This document shows positions 19,927 through 28,239 of a DNA stretch of 50,356 nucleotides, piece after piece; within the stretch, counting starts at the first letter, position 1; each line of letters opens with the position of its first letter. Position numbers and translations under genes: made by a program. Source of the stretch: Flavobacteriales bacterium (GTDB lineage Bacteria > Bacteroidota > Bacteroidia > Flavobacteriales_F > PHOS-HE28); the NCBI GenBank assembly GCA_016702645.1, contig JADJDP010000033.1:1-50356 (forward strand). The letters are read 5' to 3'. A model generated the notes under the pieces. That model made no database searches and was not told the DNA's origin. It was given only the letters and a program-made list of their open reading frames with translations.

Positions 19927-21036
19927 CTAGTCCACCCATTCGGCCAGGAAGAGGTTGGTCTCGCGGGTGCCACCGTTGTTGCGGTTGCTGCTGAACACGA
20001 GGTGTCGCCCGTCCGGGCTGAAGACGGGGAACGCATCAAAGGTGTCGCCGTAGCTGACCTGCTCCAGACCGGTACCATCGATGTTCACCATGAAGAGCGT
20101 GAATGGGAAACCACGTTCGCTCTTGTGATTGGTGGCGAAGATGACCTTCTTGCTGCTTGGGTGCCAAAAGGGAGCCCAGTTCGCTTTGCCCAAATCGGTG
20201 ATCCTACGGGCATCGCTGCCATCGGCATTTGCAACGAAGAGTTCCATGTTCGTAGGCATCACAAGCCCTTCCTTCAACAACGCTTTGTACTCGACTTCTT
20301 CCTCCGGCGTCTTCAAGCGGGACGCACGCCACAACAACTTGGTCCCGTCAGGACTGAAGAACGCACCGCCATCATACCCCAGCGTATTGGTAACCCGACG
20401 TACATCGCTGCCGTTGATCTTCATGGTGTACAGGTCCATATCGCCATCGCGCATGCTCGTGAACACGATGCGATCGCCTTTGGGGGAAACAGTAGCCTCC
20501 GCATCATAGCCCTCAGTGGTCGTAAGGCGTTTGCGGATCTTCCCGGTAAGGTCGCTCACGTAGATATCGAAGCTGGGATAGATGGGCCACACGTACTTGC
20601 CATCGGCACGGCGCTCCGGGGTGGCAGGACAGGTGGCGTTGTGCTCGTGCGTGCTGGCGAAGAGCACCAGGCTATCGCCGGGGAGAAAGTAGCTGCAGGT
20701 GGTGCGGCCCCCTTCCACGCTGATCAGGGTGGGCTTGCTCGTACGCAGGTCGTCCTTGAACGGATCGAAGACGTGGATCTGGTCGCAGCTTTCTCCCCAT
20801 TTCGGGTTCGTGCTCTGGAAGATCAACTTGCTGCCACTGAAGCTCCAATAGGCCTCGGCATTATCACCGCCGAAGGTGAGCTGCTTCAAATGCTTGAAGT
20901 GCTTCTCCTGTGGATGGATCAGCGAATCACCAGCGGCGGACCAAGCGGTCGCTTGAGTATCAGGAACGACGATGGCTTGACGAGGTGCGGCGCAGGTGAG
21001 CGCTACGAGGGGGAGGAAGAGGAGGGAACGGATCAT
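19927..21036 (-). CDS. TolB-like PD40 beta-propeller protein
   Basis: This 369-residue exported protein (signal peptide MIRSLLFLPLVALTCA) has repeated PD40/TolB blades: AYWSFSGSKLIFQST, ATVSPKGDRIVFTSMRDGDMDLYTM, AFFSPDGTKLLWRAS, PFWHPSSKKVIFATN and PVFSPDGRHLVFSSNRN. Such blades read as a six-bladed propeller. A Cys pair (CSYFLPG, NATCPATP) is unusual. These stand-alone TolB-like proteins in Bacteroidota are generally periplasmic and of unknown function. No Tol-Pal genes are adjacent, so a TolB role is not supported. Confidence 0.85.
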   Translation of the reverse strand: MIRSLLFLPLVALTCAAPRQAIVVPDTQATAWSAAGDSLIHPQEKHFKHLKQLTFGGDNAEAYWSFSGSKLIFQSTNPKWGESCDQIHVFDPFKDDLRTSKPTLISVEGGRTTCSYFLPGDSLVLFASTHEHNATCPATPERRADGKYVWPIYPSFDIYVSDLTGKIRKRLTTTEGYDAEATVSPKGDRIVFTSMRDGDMDLYTMKINGSDVRRVTNTLGYDGGAFFSPDGTKLLWRASRLKTPEEEVEYKALLKEGLVMPTNMELFVANADGSDARRITDLGKANWAPFWHPSSKKVIFATNHKSERGFPFTLFMVNIDGTGLEQVSYGDTFDAFPVFSPDGRHLVFSSNRNNGGTRETNLFLAEWVD

Positions 21037-21261
21037 GAGGTGGGCAAGCGGGCCGCGAAACTATCCATGGCCGTGCCATACGATCGTCATGACAATTGCA
21101 GATGTGTTCCCTGGGAAGCAGCGGATGTGTCATGCGGCTCCGAGTTATCCACCGTTCCTTGCGAACGCCTTTTCTCGCGCATACATTCGTCCTGTCGTTC
21201 TTTCCATCGTCCAGTACGAGCATCTTTCACCCAGCCCTCATGGACCGGGTGTCTACGAGAA

Positions 21262-21454
21262 GCCCATACAGGCCATCTGTTCATCGGAACCAACAATTTC
21301 CATCAGGGACCGCACCCTCGGTGGTCTACGGCGGGCCTCAGGCACTTTCGGGTGTTTCCCTTCGGGGACAGGAGGATTACGGAAGCCATCATCGCGGTCC
21401 CGCCCATGTGATACCATGGGTTCCTTGAACGTGGCCCTGTGTGGGCTTTTTTTT
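21262..21454 (+). ncRNA. ssrS: structured RNA with 6S RNA architecture (candidate ssrS)
   Basis: About 193 bases fold into one long rod. The closing helix pairs 21262-21291 with 21419-21446: GCCCATACAGG-CCA with TGGCCCTGTGTGGGC, GTTCA with TGAAC, GGAACC with GGTTCC, with small bulges. An asymmetric internal bubble follows (21292-21305, A/T-rich; 21402-21418). The distal helix GGGACCGC (21306-21313) / GCGGTCCC (21394-21401) leads to a terminal region with a TCCC-TTCG-GGGA hairpin. Eight T residues (21447-21454) follow the closing helix and make it a terminator. Closing stem, central bubble and terminal stem are the layout of 6S RNA, which binds the sigma-70 holoenzyme as a promoter mimic. Identification as 6S is from structure only; a clear promoter was not found. 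Confidence 0.65.
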
Positions 21455-21514
21455 GGCGGTTGACACCGATGTCGGTGCTCACCGGACCACTTGCTCCGTC
21501 GTTCCTTTGCCGCC

Positions 21515-22117
21515 ATGTCCGCGACCCTGCCTGTGATGGAGGCCTTTTATACCGTGCAAGGTGAAGGGCGTTTCACCGGTCATGCCGCGTATTTCATCCG
21601 ATTGGGGGGCTGTGATGTGGGGTGCACATGGTGCGATGTGAAGGATAGTTGGGACGCCCACGCACACCCGAAAGTGACCGTTTCGGACATCGTCGCTGAT
21701 GCGAGCAAACACCCCGCGCGCTTGGCCGTGATCACTGGAGGTGAGCCGCTGATGCACGATCTGTCCCCATTGACCTCGGCGCTGCGCGAAGCAGGCTTCC
21801 GCACCCACCTCGAAACCAGCGGAGCGCATCCCTTCAGCGGGGAATGGCACCATGTGTGCCTGAGTCCGAAGAAGTTCAAGGCGGCATTACGGGAAGCCTA
21901 CAACAAAGCAGACGAGTTGAAAGTGATCGTGTTCAATAAGCATGACCTGGTGTGGGCCGAAGAGCAAGCCGCGAACGCAGGCCCGAACTGTACGCTGTTC
22001 CTTCAACCCGAATGGAGCAAGCGCGAAGCGATGATGCCCTTGATCGTGGAACACGTGAAGATGAATCCTCGTTGGACGATCTCGCTTCAAACCCACAAGT
22101 ACCTGAACATCCCTTGA
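21515..22117 (+). CDS. queE: 7-carboxy-7-deazaguanine synthase
   Basis: QueE is a radical SAM enzyme that converts 6-carboxytetrahydropterin to 7-carboxy-7-deazaguanine in preQ0/queuosine synthesis. The 200-residue sequence has MEAFYTVQGEGRFTGHAAYF (substrate-contact region), the radical SAM motif CDVGCTWC (CX3CX2C), ITGGEPLMHD, and ETSGAHPFSGEWHHVCLSPKKF. I start at 21515 (MSATLPVMEAF); the ATG follows TTTGCCGCC. Its stop overlaps the start of the next gene. Other queuosine genes are absent from the window. The 6S-like RNA ends 60 bases upstream and carries its own terminator, so queE presumably has a separate promoter. Confidence 0.92.
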   Translation: MSATLPVMEAFYTVQGEGRFTGHAAYFIRLGGCDVGCTWCDVKDSWDAHAHPKVTVSDIVADASKHPARLAVITGGEPLMHDLSPLTSALREAGFRTHLETSGAHPFSGEWHHVCLSPKKFKAALREAYNKADELKVIVFNKHDLVWAEEQAANAGPNCTLFLQPEWSKREAMMPLIVEHVKMNPRWTISLQTHKYLNIP

Positions 22118-24075
22118 AGAATTTCAGCTTGCGATCCCTTGCCCTTGTCCTCGCTGTCTGCTCGTCGGCAGCATTATTGGCTCAACCCGGCGGATATTCC
22201 ACCCAGGACAAAGGCGCGATCAAGAAGTACGAGAGCGGCGCGGAGTGCATGCGTATGCAACGGTGGGATTGCGCACAAAGTGAGTTTGCGAAAGCCGCAG
22301 CCGCTGATGCGCGGTTCGTGGAACCACGCATCATGCTTGCCGAGTTGGCTGAACGGCAGGGCAAGGATGCCGAGGCAATGGGCTACTATCGGGAGGTCGT
22401 TGCGATCTCGCCGCGTTTCTTTCCCGTGGCGCAGTTGCATTTGGCCGATCTGGAGTTCCGTGGTGGGCAATATGGCGATGCAGAGAAGCATTACCGCGCG
22501 TATCTCGAGATGGAACAAGAGCCTCAGCGCAAGGCGCGGGCCCGCATGGGTTTGGCGAATTGCGCCTTCGCGGCGGAGGCGATCCAGCACCCTGTTCCGT
22601 TCGAACCGAAGAACCTCGGGCCGGGTGTGAACAGTGCCGATCCGGAATACTATCCGTGCATCACCGCCGATGATGCAACGCTGATCTATACCCGCAGGGT
22701 GAAAGCTCCGGAGATCCCGGTCTATGGTATGCAAGAGGATTTTTATGTGAGCCGACGTGGACCCGATGGAACATGGCAAACGGGAACGGGGATCTCCATG
22801 GTGAACACCCGTGCTTTCAACGAAGGAGCCGGTACACTGTCACCCGATGGCCGCTTCATCATTTTCACCAAGTGCTCTTTGGAGGACGGCTCTTACGGTG
22901 GTGAATTACGTGGGCTCGGTAGCTGCGACCTCTTCATCAGCCGCCGCATCGGCGATCGGTGGACGTCACCGGAGAACCTGGGCCAGCCGGTGAACTCCCG
23001 GCAGTGGGAAACGCAGCCGAGTTTGGCGAGCGATGGTCGCACGCTGTATTACATCCGTGGCATGCTGGCACAGGACGGGATCAAGAGCATGGACATCTTC
23101 ACCTGCACCTTGCAAGATGATGGCACATGGAGCAAGCCGGAGAAGCTGGGCGAGAACGTGAATACGCCCTACCAGGAAGAGAGCGTTCAGATCCACCCCG
23201 ATGGCCGTACCCTGTACTTCAGCAGTAATGGCCATCCCGGTTTCGGTGGGCTCGACATCTATGTGAGCCGGAAGCAGGACGACGGCACGTGGGGCAAAGC
23301 GCTGAACCTGGGTTATCCGATCAACACCGGTGCGGATGAGAACAGTTTGCTGGTGAGCGCCGATGGCAAGGTGGCCTACTTCGCGAGCGATCGTCCCGGC
23401 GGTCTTGGTGATCTGGATCTCTATGGTTTCGATCTCTATCCCGAAGCACGGCCCTTGCCTGTGAGCTACATCCGTGGCAAGGTCACGGACAAAACCAATG
23501 GCCAGCCGGTGGAGGCCGATGTGGAACTCTACGATCTAACCACGGGTAAGCTTGCCACGGGTGCCTATAGCGATCCCAAGACGGGTGAGTTCCTCGTCTG
23601 CCTGCCCAGCGGACGCAGCTATGCGTTGAACGCTGGTGCCGAAGGCTACCTCTTCTTCTCGGAGAACTACGATATCGCAGCGAGCGCACCGACGGAGCCG
23701 ATCACGCTCAACGTACCCTTGAGCCCGCTCACCGCCGGAAGCACCATTGCATTGCGCAACATATTCTTCAATACGGCGAGCTATGAGCTACTGCCGACCA
23801 GCAATGCCGAACTGGAGAAATTGGTGAAGCTCTTGAAGGCGAACGCGACGCTGCGGATCGAACTGGGTGGCCACACCGACAACGTGGGTGCCGATGCTGC
23901 GAACCTGACCCTGAGCGACCAGCGCGCCAAGGCCGTGCGCGACCATGTGATCGCCCAGGGCATCGATGCTGCGCGCATCACGGCCAAAGGCTACGGCGAA
24001 ACCAAGCCGACGGCGACGAATGATACCGAAGAGGGTAGGGCGTTGAACCGCAGGACGGAGGTGACTGTCTTGTAG
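22114..24075 (+). CDS. PorE-like outer-membrane protein: TPR, PD40 propeller, CRD-like and OmpA-C domains
   Basis: This is a 653-residue protein started at TTG 22114, overlapping the queE stop (TTGA). A signal peptide (LRSLALVLAVCSSAALLAQ) is followed by TPR units (residues about 35-150, ECMRMQRWDCAQSEFAKA, GYYREVVAISPRF), PD40 blades (ITADDATLIYTRR, LSPDGRFIIFTKC, QIHPDGRTLYFSSNGHPGFGG, VSADGKVAYFASDRPGG), a CRD-like domain (IRGKVTDKTNGQPVEADVELYD) and an OmpA_C peptidoglycan-binding domain (FFNTASYELLPTSNAELEKL ... GGHTDNVGADAAN ... LSDQRAKAVRDHVI ... NRRTEVTVL). This order equals PorE of the type IX secretion system. Paralogues with the same order are common in Bacteroidota, so the PorE role is plausible but not certain; no lipobox is convincing. 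Confidence 0.88.
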   Translation: MKNFSLRSLALVLAVCSSAALLAQPGGYSTQDKGAIKKYESGAECMRMQRWDCAQSEFAKAAAADARFVEPRIMLAELAERQGKDAEAMGYYREVVAISPRFFPVAQLHLADLEFRGGQYGDAEKHYRAYLEMEQEPQRKARARMGLANCAFAAEAIQHPVPFEPKNLGPGVNSADPEYYPCITADDATLIYTRRVKAPEIPVYGMQEDFYVSRRGPDGTWQTGTGISMVNTRAFNEGAGTLSPDGRFIIFTKCSLEDGSYGGELRGLGSCDLFISRRIGDRWTSPENLGQPVNSRQWETQPSLASDGRTLYYIRGMLAQDGIKSMDIFTCTLQDDGTWSKPEKLGENVNTPYQEESVQIHPDGRTLYFSSNGHPGFGGLDIYVSRKQDDGTWGKALNLGYPINTGADENSLLVSADGKVAYFASDRPGGLGDLDLYGFDLYPEARPLPVSYIRGKVTDKTNGQPVEADVELYDLTTGKLATGAYSDPKTGEFLVCLPSGRSYALNAGAEGYLFFSENYDIAASAPTEPITLNVPLSPLTAGSTIALRNIFFNTASYELLPTSNAELEKLVKLLKANATLRIELGGHTDNVGADAANLTLSDQRAKAVRDHVIAQGIDAARITAKGYGETKPTATNDTEEGRALNRRTEVTVL

Positions 24076-24077
24076 GT

Positions 24078-24875
24078 TCAGGACCCCGACAACTCCTTCG
24101 CTCGCGAACTCGCCGCACCGATCCCGCGGTCGAGCGTTCCGGCCAGGTCACCTTGTGCGAACACCTTGAAGGCCGCTTCGGTGGTACCGCCCTTGCTCAT
24201 CACCGCATTGATCAATTCCTCCGGGCTTCGGTCCGCGTGCTCCATCAGGTGGAAGCTGCCGAGCATCGTCTGTTTCACCAACGCGTTCGCAACGTGCGGT
24301 TCCAATCCCAGCCGGATGCCCGTGGCGATCATGGTACGCACCATCTCGAAGAAATAGGCGGGGCCACTTCCACTGAGCGCGGTGACGGGATCGAGCAGCG
24401 CTTCATCGGCAAGGTGTACCGCACGGCCGGTACAGTTGAGCAGTTGTTCCACCATCAATGTCTGACGCATGCTGAGTTCCGTGCCGGTCGCGTAAGCCGT
24501 TATACCCATGCCGATCTGCGCCGGTGCGTTGGGCATTGCGCGCACAACGGTGGTATGTCGCAGGCTGTCCTTCAATCGCTGCAAGGTGATGCCCGCCATG
24601 ATGGAGAGCACGACTTGACCGGGCCTGAGGACAGCAGCCAATGATGGAGCGATGGCTCCGAAGTCCTGCGGCTTCACCGCAACGATGACGAGATCGCTTT
24701 CCGAGATCGAAGGATCGACCTCCGGTGCGACACGGCCGAGCGTTTCCAGCTGCGTGCGCCTTCCTTCACCACGGATGATGAGCAGCAGGTCTTCGGCTTT
24801 CACCAGGCCGTACTTGCGGAAGCTGCGTGCATAGGCGGTGCCCATGTTGCCGCAGCCGAGGATGGTGATCTTCAT
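24078..24875 (-). CDS. proC: pyrroline-5-carboxylate reductase
   Basis: ProC reduces 1-pyrroline-5-carboxylate to proline with NAD(P)H in the last step of proline synthesis. The 265-residue protein starts MKITILGCGNMGTAYARSF (Rossmann GxGxMG) and has VIVAVKPQDFGAIAPSL, VVRAMPNAPAQIGMGITAY, and the signature ALLDPVTALSGSGPAYFFEM with SKGGTTEAAF near the end. Length and motifs are normal. Start at 24875 is chosen because the preceding 16 codons of the open frame encode no family-like sequence. Its stop is two bases from that of the convergent OmpA gene. Confidence 0.96.
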   Translation of the reverse strand: MKITILGCGNMGTAYARSFRKYGLVKAEDLLLIIRGEGRRTQLETLGRVAPEVDPSISESDLVIVAVKPQDFGAIAPSLAAVLRPGQVVLSIMAGITLQRLKDSLRHTTVVRAMPNAPAQIGMGITAYATGTELSMRQTLMVEQLLNCTGRAVHLADEALLDPVTALSGSGPAYFFEMVRTMIATGIRLGLEPHVANALVKQTMLGSFHLMEHADRSPEELINAVMSKGGTTEAAFKVFAQGDLAGTLDRGIGAASSRAKELSGS

Positions 24876-24888
24876 GGAAGGAGTCATT

Positions 24889-25019
24889 GGCCGCAAAGGC
24901 GCGGAGGCGCAAAGGAAGCCCAAGGGTTTCCCACGCTCAAATCACTTGCGAGGAGGTTCATCAATTCCCATACTTCCGCCGGGTTGTCGCGCTCTCTGCG
25001 TCTATGCGTCTTTGCGGCC
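24889..25019. repeat. degenerate long dyad between proC and gdx
   Basis: The arms 24889-24915 (beginning GGCCGCAAAGGCGC) and 24993-25019 (ending GCGTCTTTGCGGCC) are an imperfect inverted repeat of about 27 bp, with an intervening 77 bases. The outer ten bases of each arm match exactly. Such GCAAAG/GCGTCT-type dyads are seen between genes in many Bacteroidota. Mobility has not been shown; no transposase is encoded. Confidence 0.6.
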
Positions 25020-25022
25020 CCC

Positions 25023-25349
25023 TCAATGCGTAACCACCTTCAACCCAACAATGGAAGCGATCAGGGTGAAGAGGAAGAAGAGCCGCCAGAAGTCCGTGGG
25101 TTCCTTGAAGAGCAGGATCCCGACAACAGCGGTTCCGACCGCGCCGATGCCCGTCCATACCGCGTAGGCCGTACCTATCGGCAACGACTGCGATGAGCGG
25201 TAGAGCAGGTACATGCTGATAGCGAGGCAAACGAAGAACCCGGTCATCCACCAAAGGCTTGCATTGCCGTGCGCTTCGCGGGCTTTGCCCAGGCAAGTGG
25301 CGAAGCCTACCTCGAAGCAGCCGGCTATGATGAGCAGGAGCCAGTTCAT
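25023..25349 (-). CDS. gdx: SMR-family exporter, SugE/Gdx type (guanidinium)
   Basis: This 108-residue, four-helix small multidrug resistance protein has the essential Glu in GCFEVGFATCLG (residue 13 by my count) and the conserved block SLPIGTAYAVWTGIGAVGTAV, then GILLFKEPTDFWRLF and the end GLKVVTH. The KxxTH C-terminus and the T-A-Y-A-V-W-T-G-I-G block are shared with SugE/Gdx, which exports guanidinium ion, rather than broad-drug EmrE. It lies six bases after the barrel gene ending at 25356, so it is probably cotranscribed. I see no guanidine riboswitch. Confidence 0.88.
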   Translation of the reverse strand: MNWLLLIIAGCFEVGFATCLGKAREAHGNASLWWMTGFFVCLAISMYLLYRSSQSLPIGTAYAVWTGIGAVGTAVVGILLFKEPTDFWRLFFLFTLIASIVGLKVVTH

Positions 25350-25355
25350 CGGCGA

Positions 25356-26603
25356 TCAGAACGCTACCATCGCATTGAACATCGCGCCTGCGCCGCGCGC
25401 CGAGCCAAGGAAGAAACCGGGTAGGTGGGGAGAGGATGCTTCCAGAAGGACCCTTCCTCCTATGCGGTGCCGCACCATCGCGCCCAATCGGAGCCCGCCG
25501 AAGCCACCGAAGCTCAAGCAAGCGCCAGCGCCCGTCCGCGATCCGAAGGCCCGCTCACCTGCGAAGACGAGTTGCGGTAAATAACCCGGCAGGTTGCGCT
25601 GATCGACGGTGGCGCTTCCATTCCAGCGCTCGCTCATGGGAAGGCGCAGGCTTGCGCGCAATACGAAGGGTAGGAGCGTGGCGAACGATCCACTACGGTA
25701 GCGAAGTCCGAACGTGTCCAGCAGTTGATCTTCACCAATGAGGGCGTTGTCCAATTCGAGGATGTTGGCCACTTCGATGCCGCCATACTCGATGATCGTG
25801 TCCTTGGTTATCCGCTGGCTCGTACCGGACCAACTCGCGAAGCCGAGGTCTTCCACCTCCAGGCTCAGGTGCGCCCCGTTCATGCACCGCTTCAGCTCCG
25901 TTTCCCACCTGCCGCTCACCGCAAGCCCGAAGCCGTTGACTTGCCCGAAACGACTGCTCGCAGTATCGCTGCGGTAATAGTCGCCGAGCACCGTGGCCCG
26001 GATCACGCGGCCATCGATGCCGGTGTACATCCCCGCCCATTCCACATCGGCCGCATCGTAGCTCTGGCCAATGACGAAGTCCAGCCGTACGAAGCTGTTG
26101 GTGCGAGCGTGCTGCATGCCCACACCAATGGTCTGGTAGCGAATGCGCGTGACGGCTGTCGGACCCAGATCGGCGCGACGCCCCTCGTAACCGGCGTTTC
26201 CGAAGAAGGTGACCGCATAGAGGTCGCGTGTGAAGCGTGCGCCCATCTGCTCATGGTAAGCCATGCTCATCAGCGATCGCCAGCCAACGTGGCTCTCTAC
26301 GCTATCCCCACCGACCCATGTGACGCGGCCGCCGAGCACGTAACCAACGCTGTTGCGTTCTCGCATCACTGCGCGCGTGCGTTCGCGCAGATCGCGATCT
26401 AGATAGCTGCCACTCCATAGCCCGGACACCAGTTCGTTGCGCAGGGAGTTGGTATTGTAGTCGAACCAACCATCGATGCTGATGAGGTCGTTGTGTTCGC
26501 TGTGCAACTCCATCGCGCGATCGGATCGCGAAAGTTGCCATTGGGCGTTCGCCACGAACACGATCCCCTGCACGAGCAGGAGGCACAACGCCCTACTCAT
26601 CAC
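25356..26603 (-). CDS. predicted outer-membrane beta-barrel protein
   Basis: This is a 415-residue protein with signal peptide MMSRALCLLLVQGIVFVANA. The mature part shows repeated alternating strands typical of outer-membrane barrels (SVGYVLGGRVTWVGG, LYAVTFFGNAGYEG, TNSFVRLDFVIGQS, IRATVLGDYYRS, FGLAVSGRWET, FGLRYRSGSF, FATLLPFVLRASLR) and ends with a hydrophobic/aromatic terminus (MFNAMVAF). It resembles the style of DUF5723-like barrels, but I cannot confirm the family. Its start overlaps the end of the lipoprotein gene by 11 bases, so the two are translationally coupled and probably form a complex. Confidence 0.7.
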   Translation of the reverse strand: MMSRALCLLLVQGIVFVANAQWQLSRSDRAMELHSEHNDLISIDGWFDYNTNSLRNELVSGLWSGSYLDRDLRERTRAVMRERNSVGYVLGGRVTWVGGDSVESHVGWRSLMSMAYHEQMGARFTRDLYAVTFFGNAGYEGRRADLGPTAVTRIRYQTIGVGMQHARTNSFVRLDFVIGQSYDAADVEWAGMYTGIDGRVIRATVLGDYYRSDTASSRFGQVNGFGLAVSGRWETELKRCMNGAHLSLEVEDLGFASWSGTSQRITKDTIIEYGGIEVANILELDNALIGEDQLLDTFGLRYRSGSFATLLPFVLRASLRLPMSERWNGSATVDQRNLPGYLPQLVFAGERAFGSRTGAGACLSFGGFGGLRLGAMVRHRIGGRVLLEASSPHLPGFFLGSARGAGAMFNAMVAF

Positions 26604-28206
26604 CGTTCACCATGTAATTGGCTGCGAGCGTGATCTGGAGGTCCATGCGATAGCTGTCCAGGATGCGCAGGTGTTGTGATTGATCACTTGTGGTGAAGGC
26701 CACACTGCTCCGCAAGCGCGCGCCTGCGTATAGGATGTTCACCAACTCTTCGCTCAGTTCCGCGGTAAGGACGCTTTCCGTACGTGCGGTGACGAGGTTG
26801 TTCGCACCAAGCAACCCAGCTGCGGCGATACCATCAACCGGGATGGTGGCGATCATTTCGCCGTTGGCGTCGATGAGGTCGAGTTCGAAACGCGCCGACA
26901 TCGGGAATCCGTTCGTAGCGAAGAGCTTCAATTCACCGCTGCGCAGCGCATGTCCTTCTGCGTTGCGCGGCAGATCCGGCGTTGAGACCGTCTGAAGGGT
27001 GAGTTCATTGGTGATCAGGCGTAGGGGGACTTCCAGTTCGAGGCCTGCCTTCAACTCGCTTTCATAGTACAGGAAGTCGTTCCCGCTGCTGATGTCGCCG
27101 AGAGGATTCAGTCCCAGGTCCAGTTCATAGCCGATCTGGTCCGGCAGGTTTTCCAGGAAGAGATCGATGTTGCTGTTGCTCACGTCGATCGTGTTGCTGT
27201 ATTGGCTGGGGATGAAGCCAGAGCCCAGATCGATCGCACGGTTGATGTTGATCGGACCTTGGAAGATGGTGTGCGTGAGATCCACCGTATTGCCCGTGCG
27301 TGTATTGATGGCGCTCAGTTGCCGCATGCGCACTTGCAGGTCCAAGCCGAAGCCGTTCTCCACGGTCAATCGCAACGTGGCCACATCAAGGTCCAGCGTT
27401 CCCGACACGAGGGCATCGAACAGTGAAAGATCGTTGGTGTCCGGTCCGGCTTCCACCGTGCGCTGCCCGAAATAACCCCGCGCATACTGAGGAACAAGCC
27501 CCAAGTAGTTGGCGGAGAGCACAAGACTGTCATCCGCTGTCACCCACGCACCCTGTCCGGCGGGATCGAGCATGGCACCGATACTGGTTTCCAACGTGTT
27601 CACCGCGTTGAACTGTGGACCGCGCAAGTCGAAGCTCGTGCCTGCAAGGTCCCGCACGGCGGTGGAATACGTAGGGTTGGACGGTGTTCCGGCACCCACC
27701 GAAGTGGTCATGCTTGTCCCCCCGTTCGGAAAAATGGCTCCTGGGAGATCGAGGGTCCCGATCACAAGACTGTTCACCCGGTTGTCCATGCGCAGTTCCA
27801 AGCGGCCTTCGCGCAACACGAGCGTGCGCAACGCCAGTTCCTCCAGATCGAAGCGCTGCACATCGTTCTGGCTGAAGAAATTGAAACCCGCTGGGAAATT
27901 GAGCGAATCAGCGATCGGAAGCGCGTAGCGGTATGTGAAACTGGTGTCCGGTGCCAACAACAGGGTATCCAGTTCCAGTTTGAAGAGATCGCTTCGGTAC
28001 AGCAGCGTGACCGTTCCCTGCGGGTCGGTGGTGACCAGTGAATCGGCCACCAGGTCGCGGATGGTGAAGCTGGTGCGCACCAAGGGAACCAGCAGATCCA
28101 CATCCCAGGTGGGTCGGTCGCTCTCTTTGCGACAGCCAACTGACAATAGTGAACAAATGGTGCCGGTCCAGAAGGCAACCCAACCCCAGTGGCGCACGTT
28201 TTTCAT
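26593..28206 (-). CDS. large lipoprotein coupled to a beta-barrel gene
   Basis: This is a 537-residue protein whose N-terminus MKNVRHWGWVAFWTGTICSL leads to a lipobox LLSVGC, so the mature N-terminal Cys is about residue 25. The mature sequence is beta-rich and has regular D-L repeats (WDVDLLVPLVRTSFTIRDL, LFKLELDTLLLAPD, FDLEELALRTLVLREGRLEL, LDLDVATLRLTVENGFGLDL). I do not recognise the family. The next gene is a barrel with which it overlaps by 11 bases. Partnership with the barrel, as for other surface-assembly pairs, is inference. Confidence 0.75.
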   Translation of the reverse strand: MKNVRHWGWVAFWTGTICSLLSVGCRKESDRPTWDVDLLVPLVRTSFTIRDLVADSLVTTDPQGTVTLLYRSDLFKLELDTLLLAPDTSFTYRYALPIADSLNFPAGFNFFSQNDVQRFDLEELALRTLVLREGRLELRMDNRVNSLVIGTLDLPGAIFPNGGTSMTTSVGAGTPSNPTYSTAVRDLAGTSFDLRGPQFNAVNTLETSIGAMLDPAGQGAWVTADDSLVLSANYLGLVPQYARGYFGQRTVEAGPDTNDLSLFDALVSGTLDLDVATLRLTVENGFGLDLQVRMRQLSAINTRTGNTVDLTHTIFQGPININRAIDLGSGFIPSQYSNTIDVSNSNIDLFLENLPDQIGYELDLGLNPLGDISSGNDFLYYESELKAGLELEVPLRLITNELTLQTVSTPDLPRNAEGHALRSGELKLFATNGFPMSARFELDLIDANGEMIATIPVDGIAAAGLLGANNLVTARTESVLTAELSEELVNILYAGARLRSSVAFTTSDQSQHLRILDSYRMDLQITLAANYMVNGDE

Positions 28207-28239
28207 TCGCAGGCAAAGTACGGCCTGTGGACCATCGGC

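Noticed and set aside
19927..21036. TolB of the Tol-Pal system
   Set aside because: PD40 blades fit, but the usual N-terminal TolB domain and pal/tolA neighbours are missing.
21402..21514. PreQ1 riboswitch upstream of queE
   Set aside because: No preQ1-I, -II or -III motif is visible; the structured RNA has a long closing helix and own terminator, which fits 6S better.
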